The notes beneath the pieces are model-generated. The model saw nothing but the letters and a program-made list of their open reading frames with translations. It had not been told where the DNA came from and ran no database searches. Position numbers and translations under genes: made by a program. This document shows, piece after piece, positions 1-11,002 of a stretch of DNA of 64,000 nucleotides; position 1 is the first letter of the stretch; every line of letters starts with the position of its first letter. This DNA is from Gelatoporia subvermispora B (Eukaryota > Basidiomycota > Agaricomycetes > Polyporales > Gelatoporiaceae), in contig KB445791.1 in NCBI GenBank assembly GCA_000320605.2, positions 2,661,057-2,725,056 on the forward strand, read 5' to 3'.

Positions 1-702
1 ATGTACTGTATGAGCGATCGGACTGACTCTAGGATGGCACGGTCCTGAGCCGTGATCTTGGGCATTGATTGATTTCCGCCCATGGGCGTGACCTCAGTAG
101 TACCCTTGAAACAGATATGCCGTATCACTCGGCCGGACGGGTGAAATTGAGGTCAAGGCACTTGCGAGGAACCAGAGAAGTGGACTGAGCGTGGAGGCAG
201 TTCAGCCACAACGGTCCACAGGCTTCCACAGGAGGCGCTTGGACAGCGCTCTGGCCAAATCTGCAGGGCGTCTATTCACACGAGGCTACTCAACGGCCCG
301 CTTGCTCCGGGTCGTGCGCGCGTCTGGGTGAGCTTCCCCTTCGCCGCTGTGGCTTCCTATAATACCGTGTCTGTCACTCCTCAACTCCGAACGCCATCCT
401 CTGCGTGTGGCGCGTCTAGGCATTGTGTAAGAGTAGGGAAAAAAGTACCATGCCGCCACATCGCGGACCAACAATATCATGAACGAGTTACGAATTCACA
501 ACCGCCTGCTAGGGGCCGGCTCGTCTAGAACAAGCCTCGGCGAGCCACGCCCAGCGGAAACGTGAGCACCCCTAGTGCGACACGGCTTTCGGCAGCCCAC
601 ATTTCTCAGTGCAAGGAGTGGCACCCTGCCAATATGCCGTCCTCATGACATTTCTGAAGTCTATCCATCGGAGCTCGTGCACCTGCAGCAGTAGCACAGC
701 CA

Positions 703-709
703 TATAAAA
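703..709 (+). promoter_or_regulatory. TATA box of the alcohol dehydrogenase gene
   Basis: TATAAAA lies about 300 bp before the ATG at 1007. With a start site roughly 30 bp downstream the leader would contain the two predicted 5'UTR introns. Confidence 0.6.
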
Positions 710-776
710 GCACCCCGTCAAGGAGGCTCTTCATGAGTCCGCTCAGCTCACCCAACGTGCTTTAGCCACATCCAAT

Positions 777-990
777 GTGAGTGTAGTTGATCCGCTTGAA
801 ACCAATAAATAAACTTACCTCACGTATATCATCGCAGGTTTCGCTCGCTCACTTATACCGTTGCCAGGCGGTCGCTCTCCGGCTTGCCTTCCGCTGGCAG
901 AGCTGCGTCCGGTGCTCTCGTGAGTAAATGTGTCTTATACATGCCGCCGAACATGAAACCATGTCGCGCGGTATAGTATTTAACGGGCAG
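777..990 (+). other. Two predicted 5'UTR introns (777-837 and 920-990)
   Basis: Each begins with the consensus donor GTGAGT and ends in a good acceptor (ATCGCAG, CGGGCAG). They are 61 and 71 nt, the usual intron size in this window. Removing them joins a CT-rich leader to the short stretch before the ATG at 1007 and also removes stray ATGs at 928, 952 and 961. Inferred from sequence only. Confidence 0.5.
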
Positions 991-1006
991 ACGCTATTCA
1001 TCTACG

Positions 1007-2153
1007 ATGAAAGCTCTGGTCTATCGCGGAAAGGAGCAATACGGCGTCGAGGAACGACCAAAGCCCCAAGTCTCTGCCCCCACCGATGCCGTCATCAAGC
1101 TGTCAAAGACAACGATATGTGGTACGTGCGCGCCCCTCTACCCACGCCTGTCTATCTAACTCGTATCCACAGGAACCGACTTGCACATTCTTCACGGTGA
1201 CGTCCCTACAGTAGTGCCCGGGCGCATCCTAGGGCACGAAGGGCTCGGAACCGTCGAGTCCGTCGGACCAGGCGTGCATGCCTTCCAGCCTGGCGACCGC
1301 GTCATCATCTCGTGCATCACCGCGTGCGCGACCTGCAGCTTCTGCCGGCGCGGCATGCCTTCCCATTGCGCGTCAGGTGGATGGATCCTGGGAAACACCA
1401 TCGACGGCACCCAGGCCGAGTTCGTGCGCATCCCGTTCGCGGACTCGAGCCTGCACCAGGTACCCCGCGGCGTGGACGAGGACGCGCTCGTGATGGTCAG
1501 CGACATCCTCCCCACCGCGCTCGAGTGCGGCACGCTCAACGGGCGGGTGCAGCCTGGCACCAGCGTCGCAGTCATCGGCGCTGGGCCTGTCGGCTTGTCT
1601 GCCCTCCTGACTGCCCAGTTGTACTCGCCAGCGAAGGTCATCATGATTGACCTGGACAGGAACCGTCTGGAGGTGGCGAGCAAGTTGGGTGCAACACACA
1701 CTGTGGAATCAGGACCAGATGTAGTCAAGACGGTCATGGACATCACTGAAGGACGCGGTGTCGACACGGCTATCGAGGCTGTCGGCGTACCCGCGACGTT
1801 TGAACTGTGCCAGGACATCATTGGCGCAGGTGGCACAATCGCCAATGCCGGCGTGCACGGCGTCAAAGCAGACCTTCACCTGGAGAAGCTCTGGGACCGT
1901 AACATCTGTACGCAACCCTAACCTATGTGTACTGGTAGGTCTAACAGCCACTTGCTTTGCAGCCATAACCACTCGTCTTGTAGACGCAGTGACGCAACCT
2001 ATGATCATCCAGCTACTCAAATCGGGGAAGCTCGATGCGAAACCCCTGGCCACACATACCTTCAGTTTCAACAATGTCGATCAGGCTTATTCGTCTTTCG
2101 CCGCGGCTGCTCAGCACAAAGCACTCAAAGTCATCATTAACTTCGACAACTGA
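1007..2153 (+). CDS. Zinc-dependent alcohol dehydrogenase (MDR family)
   Basis: Medium-chain dehydrogenase that oxidises an alcohol to aldehyde or ketone with NAD(P), probably cytosolic. Introns at 1122-1172 and 1908-1962 give a 346-residue protein, normal for the family. Visible motifs: ICGTDLH with the catalytic-zinc cysteine (Cys38), GHEGLG with His/Glu ligands near residue 60, a structural-zinc loop with four cysteines near residues 91-109 (CATCSFC...C), and the Rossmann GAGPVG near residue 173. The start at 1007 (MKALVYRG) matches the typical N-terminus; the upstream ATGs are out of frame or removed by predicted 5'UTR splicing. Resembles bacterial-type and fungal AdhB/threonine-dehydrogenase-like enzymes; the substrate cannot be read from sequence. 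Confidence 0.93.
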
Positions 2154-2534
2154 ACATTGGATGCGGGGATGAGTATCTATTTATCAGTGCAGGAATTGGA
2201 GTTGTGTCCATCTGCGTTCCCTTATATATCTATCCTGTACATATTTACGATGTAATTTATGCTGCCCGATCTGAAGAAATACCAAATCAATACAATACCC
2301 GGAAGTCACTCTTGTACCGCTGAGGCAACGTGCACAGTAGGGGGTGTAAGGACATTTATCAAAGTGTGTACACTACAGCAGCTAAGCTGGCGAAACAGAC
2401 AAGAAGGGATCAAACGAAATAAGTCAATCAGTAGTAGAACAACTGCTACATCTCCATCCATACATCAGACAGTACATCCGGGGTAACGACATTATCCATG
2501 CAAAAATTATCTACTTGACGGCTAGCAGGGCATA
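2154..2534. other. Convergent 3' intergenic region
   Basis: AT-rich 3'UTR material between the alcohol dehydrogenase stop and the stop of the oppositely oriented regulator. No gene seen. Confidence 0.6.
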
Positions 2535-5500
2535 TCAAGGCGGTGTGTTACCCGTACCAATGCGGGTAAGCAGCGAGTTGAGAATCATCTGTGACGCGTC
2601 AAACAGCTCGGCGTCGACGGAGGCCGCGGCCGCGAATTCGCGCCGTGGGGGAAGCGTGTCTGGCAGAGGCGACAGGTACTCCACACCGCAGTTCTGGAGA
2701 ATGAAATCATACAACATCTTGTCGTAGCGCTCTGTAGAGATTGTCAGCACAGCAGCTGGGACGACATAACAGAACACACGCACGAGCTAAGGGTATGTGC
2801 TCGCCGACACGGCTAATGACCATGCTGAACACAGGGCGAGGTTGGTAATGGCTTCCACCCAAAATGCATTGTGAACGTACCGGAAGAAGTCGACCTCGGC
2901 CTGCAATGTCGCGATCTGGTCTTCGCTCTTCGACGCAATCGCCACCCGGAGGAACCGCACAAGCACCCTTGCAGCCATGAACCAACAGATCTGCAAATAT
3001 TTATCAGAAAATGTGCCCAAGCCTGGAACATGGGGCCTGGAACATGAGATGTGTGTGCATACCATAGGAAAGAGACCAAGTAATGACAAGTTGTAACTTG
3101 TCGATGTAATGTTGTACACGGCATTGAGGATAGCACGGGATGCGTTCAAGATCACGCATGACGAGATACACGTCGAGCTTCCCACCATCGCATGCGATTC
3201 ATGCAGCAGTATATGCGCTCTAAGACATTCCAACGTCAGCCTCCAAGCGCTTGTACCCACAATCCCAATCAAAACCGCACTCACAGATGCGGCGCAGTGC
3301 ACGCCATATACAGATGCGGGTCCACAATCCCATCATCCACTGGATTCCTCAAATGCGCGGGGAACGACTGCCTGAACGAACCAATGAGCTGGTCGAGGTC
3401 GCGGAATGCCGGGCAGTCGCGAACGGTGACCACGCCACCCGGACCCGTCCCTGCGCCTTCTGGCGGGAGCTGATAATTTGGGTCGCCCTTGTGCATGTTC
3501 GAGCGGAAACGAAGATTGAAGTTCTTCACGCGCGAGAGGAGCATTGTTGCCTTGATGAAGAGGATGAACGGGTCCGTCTGCCCCTCCGGGTGCGTCAGAA
3601 GCACATCGTGGTCATGCGACCATTGCCGCTCGCTTGGGGGGACCAGGATCTGTGGGGTGTCAGAGAGGATGCAACTACAAGGAGAGGGACGGGACGTACA
3701 CCAGCATCGAACTGGTCCTGACGGAGAGGCAGTAGCTGCGAGACGTCTTCATCGTCCAGGAATATCGCCCATCCGTTCCCAGATCCATGTGTCCGCTCCA
3801 TGGCATATGCTGTGCGATTGATGAGCTACATTTACCGCGTGAAGAGACTGCACCGACCTAGCCAGAATGCATTGCGGCGCAGCTCATCCTCGATTACAGT
3901 CCTCGCTGGCGGCAGAATAGACGCCGGTCTGAGGTGTTCCGCAATCGAGTTGAAAGGTGGACATACGTTCACCCCGCAGGGCACGGCATACCGCAACGCG
4001 AGCGAGCACGCAACAAACGCCTTTGTGGAGTAAGTACGGCGATATCAACCCCTGATACTAGCGCCCTTACCTCAGACCACCTGGGGAAGAGTCAGTGATG
4101 AACTTGTGGATATCTATTGGGGTACGCACTTTGCATTGCACCAATACCACCAACACAGTAGTATTTGCGCTAATGAGAATAAGTCTCACGCGAAATACAT
4201 TGAGGCTCTGAAAGGGCCTTACCTTGTGTGCACTCAAACAGGTGCTTCCCCGTGAACATTGATTGCTCCAGCGTCTCCTTTGCAAACTTCACTTGCATCT
4301 CCGCGAAAGAATCTGGCCGATGTTCATGAGCCCTAAACTTTGACGGAAAGGCATCGTCTGCGGGACGTCAACACCATGGGAGTCTTGCGTCAGACAAAAA
4401 CACTCACAGACTGAGAAGTCGTTGGATGATGGCGGTGGCGTTGGGGCAACCACCGCTGTATACGTGCTTCCGACAGCGCATATTGCATGCAGGATAGGGG
4501 CGCAGGGGAAAGCCGGATGTGTCGGAGGAAGAGTGAGCGAGGACATGAACGAAGGACCATGGAAGAGTTGATTCGCATAACTATGGAAAGCGAAAAACGC
4601 CTCCACCCTGTACACAGTTGAATATACAGAACAAGTCGTTGGAAGTGGCATGTATGTGCTCACAAATGTCGTAACAAGTCTGGCGAAGGGAGATTCTTTG
4701 GCCACGCATGAGGTACCAGCCCAAACTTGCTCGCGTCCGGCGAGGTTGATGAGCTGCTCGTCTGATGCGACATCGAAGGCGAATTCGAGGTGGGGCTTAT
4801 ATGCGCGTTTGTCGGGCTGCCTATGAGGCTTGCGACGCCCGCGAGGTTGTCCAGCGCGTTTACGCTACTCGCGGGGAACTGCGTGAAGTCGACACTGCTC
4901 CCAGCCTCGACTGATACCATACTCTCGGACTGGAAACTGTTGAAGTCCAATATGCCATTCGTACCTACAGGAGGTATGCCCGCGCCCATCCCGAACGGAA
5001 ATAAATTCGGATCATTATGGACCGGCCGCGCGATCGCGGGCTGGGGGTAGAGTGTACCGTTACTAGAGAGTGCGTCCTTCTCGCCAAGCAGTGCCTCGAG
5101 CTCGTCTGGGTCGGGTGGATGAGGTCCTAGGAGCGAGTCAAGTTGCTGATCGGCCAACTCACTGATTCTGTTCTCCAATCGCTCGAAGCGGGATTTCGGA
5201 TGATCGAGCGGCTCAGGCGTGGTGTTCCCTGCAACTGCCCCAACTCATGAAGACACTCCAATAGTAGTGATAAGGTTGGCCTTACCCTCGTCGAACGTGC
5301 AGTCTGGATGGGGCGGTAGCTCAGCGCCGGCGGGGGCGTGCGCGACGGCGTAGGAGTGCGAGCGCACACAAGTGGAACAAGGCCGTTTCGCGTCGCTAAG
5401 GATGTGCAGGAACGACGTCAATATCACCTCGGGCTTCGGGGCTCGGGGGGTCGACCGAAGTCACGAACCATTTCTGATAAGGCCTGATCAGGATGGACGG

Positions 5501-5699
5501 TCGCTATAAAGCAGGATCATGCGAGCGGACTCACCAGCTTGCGCCTACGACATTGATGGCAGGCCTTGGGGGCGGTCACCACGCTGCGGAGCGAGAACAA
5601 TGTGGCTCATGGACATACCTGATTCCTCCTAAGGACGTGTGCGCTCTGGAAACCCGCGCCGTTGCTGTGGCTTGAAGACGAGGAGGGGGCCTTGGGCAT
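2535..5699 (-). CDS. Zn2Cys6 fungal transcription factor with fungal-trans domain
   Basis: Nuclear DNA-binding regulator. The ATG at 5699 starts MPKAPSSSSS; Cys29, 32, 39, 45, 48 and 71 form the binuclear zinc cluster in the order CHQC...KCDAKRPCSTC...HPDC. A coiled-coil-like segment (RFERLENRISELADQQLD) follows, then a Ser-rich linker and a fungal-specific middle homology domain with NAFWLAYAMER and GWAIFLDDEDVSQLLPL. I resolve 16 exons. Exon 1 is 5699-5619, exon 2 is 5564-5535, exon 3 is only 5473-5469 (five bases), exon 4 is 5395-5286 and exon 5 starts at 5228. The C-terminal part ends ...LLTRIGTGNTPP. Every junction restores family-conserved sequence, so the gene looks intact. The target genes are unknown; the neighbours give no clear pathway. 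Confidence 0.9.
5469..5473 (-). other. Five-nucleotide microexon of the Zn2Cys6 regulator
   Basis: The bases AAATG (minus strand) lie between introns 5474-5534 (GTGAGT...TCAG) and 5396-5468 (GTTCGT...TTAG). Without them the frame breaks between ...CRRRKL and DAKRPC. With them the join reads KL-KC-DAKRPC, restoring the third zinc-cluster cysteine. Confidence 0.8.
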
Positions 5700-6577
5700 G
5701 GTTTGAGAGAGAGATGGTCGTCGCCGGGGAGGGCAACGGGGAGAGGGGATGACGGGGACGTTGGAAAGCTCTGGAAGAGGCCCTGAGATGGAGAGCGACC
5801 CTGAGACGCTGTTGGTGGCAAGGTAGATGGCGGGATGCGAGAGCTACTGTGAAACCAACGGATTGCCTTCTTGTTTCGCCCCTGCATCAGGACTCGGCGC
5901 TGTACGCCCAATCACAGCGCCTGCTGACAGGGCATAAATCTAACTCGAGCGCGGTGCTCGTCCTCGAGCCCACCGTAGGCGTTGCCGCGGCTGCGGAAGC
6001 TTGCCACCATGCTCGTGCTGCCCAGCGATGCCCGTCCCGCTCACCAGTTTGCGTAATATCTAATCTGCGATCTCATTTTCGGCATTCAACCAACTCGCCG
6101 TCCCCTGCCTCTCCCGCGCACCAGATACACTAGGGTCTGCTCTTAGCTCACTCCATTCCGAATACCTCAATTGTTCTCCTAGCATTCCACGTCGCCTCAT
6201 CCACTGCCTCTTTCCACTGACGGACCACCAACTCATCCCGCGTGCATCGGGAATTAGGGGCGCCTGCTGACTACTGTCCGGCCAATTAGAGTAGCCGGAT
6301 GCCGGCCAGATCGTCTCATCATCCGTATAACGTCACGAGCTTGTCGTAGAAAAACACAATAACATATCCTCACACATGCATTCAACAGGGCCCTTGCAGG
6401 TTACGCCACCAGGAGCCAATGCATTACTTGCACACACACCACAAACATCGAGAACATTAAGAGCATTTGCATTGCAAGGTATCGTAGTCGTTAGCATGCC
6501 GAACCGTGCCGCGGCGTGACGCGGAAGCTGATTTTGACCAAATTATCGTGCCCCAGCAATGTCGATGAGCGATCCCC
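5700..6577. other. Promoter/5'UTR of the regulator and 3' flank of the phosphatase
   Basis: Minus-strand CT-rich leader directly upstream of 5699 (about 5700-5830), then non-coding sequence. An open frame on the minus strand at 5576-5911 is a shadow. No gene supported. Confidence 0.5.
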
Positions 6578-8641
6578 TCACTGGATGATCCTCCCGTTTG
6601 TCAGCGTGTCAGGCATCGGCAGCGTGTAGTTCGCGAAGCAGTCAAAATTGTAGTCGACTTCTGCGATGCGCTGTTGCATACCCTTGATGAAATCCGCTGT
6701 TGGGCACAGGCCAAACTTGTTCGGCGTCTCGCAGTGAGCGATGCCGGTCAGCGGGACAACACCGTCGTTGAGAAGGAAGCGGATGTACGACTCCTTGGAA
6801 GACGAACGCGAGCTCGTCACTGCGGACGCAGGGCAGGACATGACCTGTGCGACCAAGTTCGACGCAAACGGCGCGATCTGGTTCACGAAATAGGTCTGAA
6901 GACATAACATTGATGTGTCAGGCGCGACAAGAGATGCACGTTCAGGCACAAATTAAGAACCATACCTGGTGTTTCGGTATGTGGTCCGTAGGCAGCGGTC
7001 CATTAGCAGCAAGGCTCGTGAAGTTTAGCGCGGTCACGACTACACAGCCCCGTCAGCCCTCTGTGCTTACGTCTCAAGGCATGTACCCTGCACTCACTGG
7101 TCGAAATAACCGTGTCGTGGGTCGCGTCGACGTAGATCGGCTGGTCGAGCGGGAATGTAACGTTGTTTCCGTCCAGAGTCGAATTGAGCGAGGTCTCGAA
7201 GCTCGTCAGCGGTGTCTGCGTCAGGCGGGCGACGAGCTCCTGAACGTAGCCGATACCCTGCGAGGCGGTGGTGGGCTGGCCAGGACCATCGCTGTACCAG
7301 AAGTTAAGATCTGCAAGCACCGGTCAGCATTCGTACAAGCTTTCGCCTCGTTACGTGTAGTCGTACCGTTGCCGTACTCGTAACCCTTCCACTCCTCCTC
7401 AGTGAAGAGGTCGCAGAACGCAGAGTAGCCGAGTGCGACGGTCTCGTACGCACACAGCTCCTGCATCGCAACGACGTCCTCAACGTTGAGCTCAATGCCC
7501 TTAATGTACTTCTGGAGGCGGGGAACGGTATCTTTGAGGTAAATGGCTGCCCACTTCGACGCAGCGTCTGTGCCAAGGTTGTACAGCGGGCCGTTGGAAA
7601 CCGGGCAGGCATTCCACGGGGCGAGTGTGTTGTTGAAGCCGTCCTCTTCGATGATGATCAGCTCGTAGTATTCCTGCTGGTAAGTCTGTACGCCGAAGAA
7701 TCCTGCCGCGAATTGCAGACTGATCGCGTCAGGCCTAGCATCACAACTGAATCTGTCGTACTCACGCAGAGTCCACCATGCGTGCTGGATTGATGCCACT
7801 TCAGCACATTGATCTCGAAGCCGCCGATCATATGCCTCATACCTTCTGACGTCGTACGGAACACCGGCAGCTTGGTGAATCCCTTCAGAAGGTCGCCGTA
7901 TTTGACTCTAAACGCCACGCCAAGATCGTACCTGTGGCCCGGGCGGGGTTAATTCGTCATCGCTATTCCAGACCATCATATTCTATACTTACAGCTGCTG
8001 CCTGCCGAACGGCGTGAGCAGCTCCGCGCCGAGCTTGTACGTCCAGGTGTTCAGGAACTCGAGTGGGCCGGATGCCTCGAAGCCGGTCGTCGTCGCGGCC
8101 TTGTTGACCACCTCTGCGAACTGACTGGGGACATCGCCCGACGTCGGGTACCGGGCACCGTGGCGGTGAAGAAGGTGTACCTGCGTGAGCTCGCAACCCT
8201 TCGGGAGCTGTGGGGTTGCGTCGGGAAGGCCAAATGCGTCGCCAACCGAGTACCACGGCGAGAGGTTGCCCCAGTAGCGCAGCGGGTTGAACGAGGGGGT
8301 CTCCCCTGTATGCTCTGTCAACGGGTTGAGCAGCGGGTATGTGTCGAGCTTCTGTGGAGCCGCGGGGGCAGTTGCGACGGCTTCTGCCTCGTCGCCAGCT
8401 GGGAAATAGTGGTCGTGTGACCATAAGTCCGCTGGCAAATATTGCGATAAGACATACTGGGAGTGGGCCCAGCAAAGCCAACTTGCTCAGCGTCGGGGAA
8501 AAACGTGTCGAAGGCGCTGAACGTCGCGCTGGGCGGCGGATACAGCGCGGTCTCAGTCGATCCGGCGAAGGAGGACGCAGAGGCCAGTGGGGACGCGGTG
8601 GCGAAGGGCAGGGCACCCAGAAGCAAGATGGTGGACAACAT
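6578..8641 (-). CDS. Secreted histidine acid phosphatase (phytase-like)
   Basis: Branch-2 histidine phosphatase, expected to release phosphate from phosphomonoesters outside the cell. The ATG at 8641 (MLSTILLLGALPFATASP) begins a clear signal peptide; the frame upstream has no ATG. The catalytic RHGARYPT motif and the C-terminal proton donor DATHD are both present. Other family marks are ARMVDSA plus AAGFFG, and IRFLLNDGVVPL near the end with surrounding cysteines. Seven introns join in phase, including a short exon coding for ARMVDSA. Several N-x-S/T sites are visible. About 100 residues lie between the signal peptide and the catalytic motif, more than in classical fungal phytases, so activity on phytate is uncertain. 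Confidence 0.92.
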
Positions 8642-9249
8642 CGCGCAGGATGAGGGACGAGCGAGTTGCTGATGCACCCGACGGGGTCGAGGTATGGGCC
8701 ATGACCTTGATGGATTTTATATACAAAGTGCATGACGCCCACGGCATGAATGCTGTAAGGAGCAGAGATCCATCTAGGTCTATGCCCGGTAAAGCCTACG
8801 GCAGAACTGAGCGGACCCTGGCGGACCATCTGCCTGGACGGCAGCGGCACGGAAAAGCGACAGGACATTGCATGAGGGCCAATCATGCTTGGGGGAGCAT
8901 GCTGTCAGTGATATCATCAGATACTCGGCAAATCGTCAAACCAGGCAACGGGAGGTAAGATATTGCAGCGGATGCACGTTCGTTATAAGCAAAGGCAGTA
9001 TATATGCTTTTGGGAGGCGAAGGAAAGTAGCATCACGGAAATAGCGGCCTGCTCGGTACGCGATCGAGAAAGTTGCATACTGTATACTACTAGGCTGCTC
9101 ATCGGTTCTCTGATTCCCAAGGTGGATCGGCGCGCCTCTTCGGGTTAGGGTCACTCTGATGTAAGTGACACTCAAGTATCTACTCACAATTCGCATTTTG
9201 GCCTTGCATCCGCCTTCCATGTCCTCGTCGATGCGTATTATCGCATCGC
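8642..9249. other. Divergent promoter region (phosphatase / PP2C)
   Basis: Contains the phosphatase TATA box (8715-8723, minus strand) and the upstream region of the PP2C gene. No coding sequence supported. Confidence 0.6.
8715..8723 (-). promoter_or_regulatory. TATA box of the histidine acid phosphatase
   Basis: TATATAAAA on the minus strand, 74 bp upstream of the ATG at 8641. The spacing puts transcription start some 40 bp before that ATG. Confidence 0.65.
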
Positions 9250-10865
9250 ATGACTCTACTACTGCCCTTTTGCCTCCGCTCGTCGCTGTCATCCAGGTTC
9301 CAGCGCGTTCCGGCTCTCAGGCATGTCGCGGAATACCATGACTACCTTCGTTTCGCAACCCCCGGTGCGTCCACGAACGTGCGTCCGACACCGGCGTGAG
9401 GGCGGTCTTTGATATTTGCACAGGCGGGTCCGGGCGCATACCGCTCAAGAACCCAAACGTAATCGGCGTCGAGTCCGTTCGAGGCGAACGAGGGTCCGTG
9501 CTACATCCTATCCACTGCCACCCTCGTGTTCATCTGCAATAGCTACCTAGAGGACTTCTATTCCTTTGTCACGCTCTCACTTGACCCCGAAGAGTTGAGA
9601 CACAGCCTCAAGAAAGCGCACAACCTCGAGTGGGATCCCTCCGCGCTCCCTTTAAACCTGGCGCGTCAGGTTCTCTTCGTTGGGGTGTATGATGGGCACG
9701 GTGGTTCTACGGTCGCGCAGTTCCTCCGGCAGGAGCTGCATGGGCTCTTCGAGAACGTCGACAAATCCCAGATCCCGGAGCTCAAAGCTTGGGCACAGGA
9801 GATCGGCGGCTACTTCAAGCGCTGGAGGGGCGGTGTGCTCGCACAATGGATTCGCCCGGGCAACCCCGACGCGAAGGAACCACTTGACCTCGAGGCGCGC
9901 GCGACGTTGGCATTCTTTGAAGTCAGTATTGCTTTTCCTGCAGCGATGCATTCTGCGGCGTGTACTGACGCGATTATCGTTAGGTAGACAAACTACTATA
10001 TCACGAGAGAGAAGCGAAGACGTGCGGGGCGACTGCATCTGTCGCACTCCTCCAGTCACTTGACCATCCACCTGCTCCATTTTTCGCTTCAAAGAAGCTT
10101 GCACTGACTGTAGCGCATGTCGGGTGAGACCACTTTTCATGGGCTGTTTCTGATGAGAGCTGATCTGCGACCTACAGTGACACGCGCGTAGTGTTGTGCA
10201 TGACGGACGGGGGCAGAGCCATCCCTTTGACGGAGAATCACCATGCCGATACCCGAGTTGAAGCTGCCCGGCTCCGCCGCATGATGGGAAGTTCTTTGCT
10301 CACTGATTCTTTTGGCGAAACCAGGTATGCCGATATAATTTGTACGAGAGACCCCGAATTGAGCGGAATATGACAGATGGATGGGAGCTCTTGCTAATAC
10401 GCGCAGGTCAGTACATATTAATTGTGTTTCTCCACCTATTGACTCCGGGAGCAGCCTTGGTGACATGACATACAAAGCATATGGCGTGACCCCTGAGCCG
10501 GAAGTACGACATATGCTGCTAGATGGTCTGTCTCATCGAACTGTGTGACAAAATCCACACACCTTACATATTTACCGTCAGGTCCAGCATGTTCACACCT
10601 AACGCTTTGTTCTGATGGTGTATCGGCTGTTCTCTCAGACGCAGAGATAGTCGATCTTGCTCGTGGGGCACCCACTCCGCGCGCAGCGGCACAGCGGATT
10701 GTCGCCTTCGCCGAGGAGATGGGTTCCGATGATAATGCAACGGCCGTCGTTGTGCCACTCGCTGGATGGGGCCAGATTCGTGGCGAAGACCGTACCCGCA
10801 GCTTGCGGGAATATCGCCGCAAACAGAGGGAGGGGAGCGAGCGGCAGAAGGACCGTTGGATGTAA
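9250..10865 (+). CDS. PP2C-family Ser/Thr phosphatase, probably mitochondrial (Ptc6-like)
   Basis: Metal-dependent protein phosphatase. The ATG at 9250 gives MTLLLPFCLRSSLSSRF..., rich in Arg/Ser/Leu and without acidic residues for about 27 residues, as in mitochondrial presequences. The first exons join as RFATPG-GSGRIPLKNPN and RGERG-YLEDFYSF; intron 9494-9542 removes an apparent stop. Core motifs are VGVYDGHGGS, CGATASVALL, ALTVAHVGDTRVVL, the substrate-loop segment ending YKAYGVTPEPEV, and LCSDGVSAVLSD followed by GSDDNATAVVV. The metal-binding aspartates are all present. It converges on the gamma-glutamyltransferase with a 137-bp gap. The Ptc6 assignment rests on the leader and general layout, not on a database match. 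Confidence 0.88.
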
Positions 10866-11002
10866 CCTCACAAAGATCTTTAATACTGCCCTGATCCGTA
10901 CATTTATATTCTTAGATACTGGTGTCCTTCCTGATGCCACATACACGGACTGGTATACCCATGGTACCCACAGCATTGCCCTGATCCACTTCGCATTTCT
11001 TT

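Larger units (their letters stand above)
1..1006. other. Upstream region and 5'UTR of the alcohol dehydrogenase gene
   Basis: No coding gene can be supported here; the open frames are short and unlike known proteins. The right part holds a TATA box (703-709) and a probable spliced leader (introns 777-837 and 920-990) running into the ATG at 1007. A short upstream open frame (ATG at 733, stop at 763-765, ten codons) lies near the presumed transcription start and may or may not be in the mRNA. I see nothing recognisable in 1-650. Confidence 0.5.

Noticed and set aside
1192..1866. Long minus-strand open frame opposite the alcohol dehydrogenase
   Set aside because: Antisense shadow of a GC-rich coding exon; no recognisable protein features.
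9494..9542. In-frame stop early in the PP2C gene suggesting a pseudogene
   Set aside because: Removed by an intron with a GTCCGT donor and AATAG acceptor; the join RGERG-YLEDFYSF fits the family.
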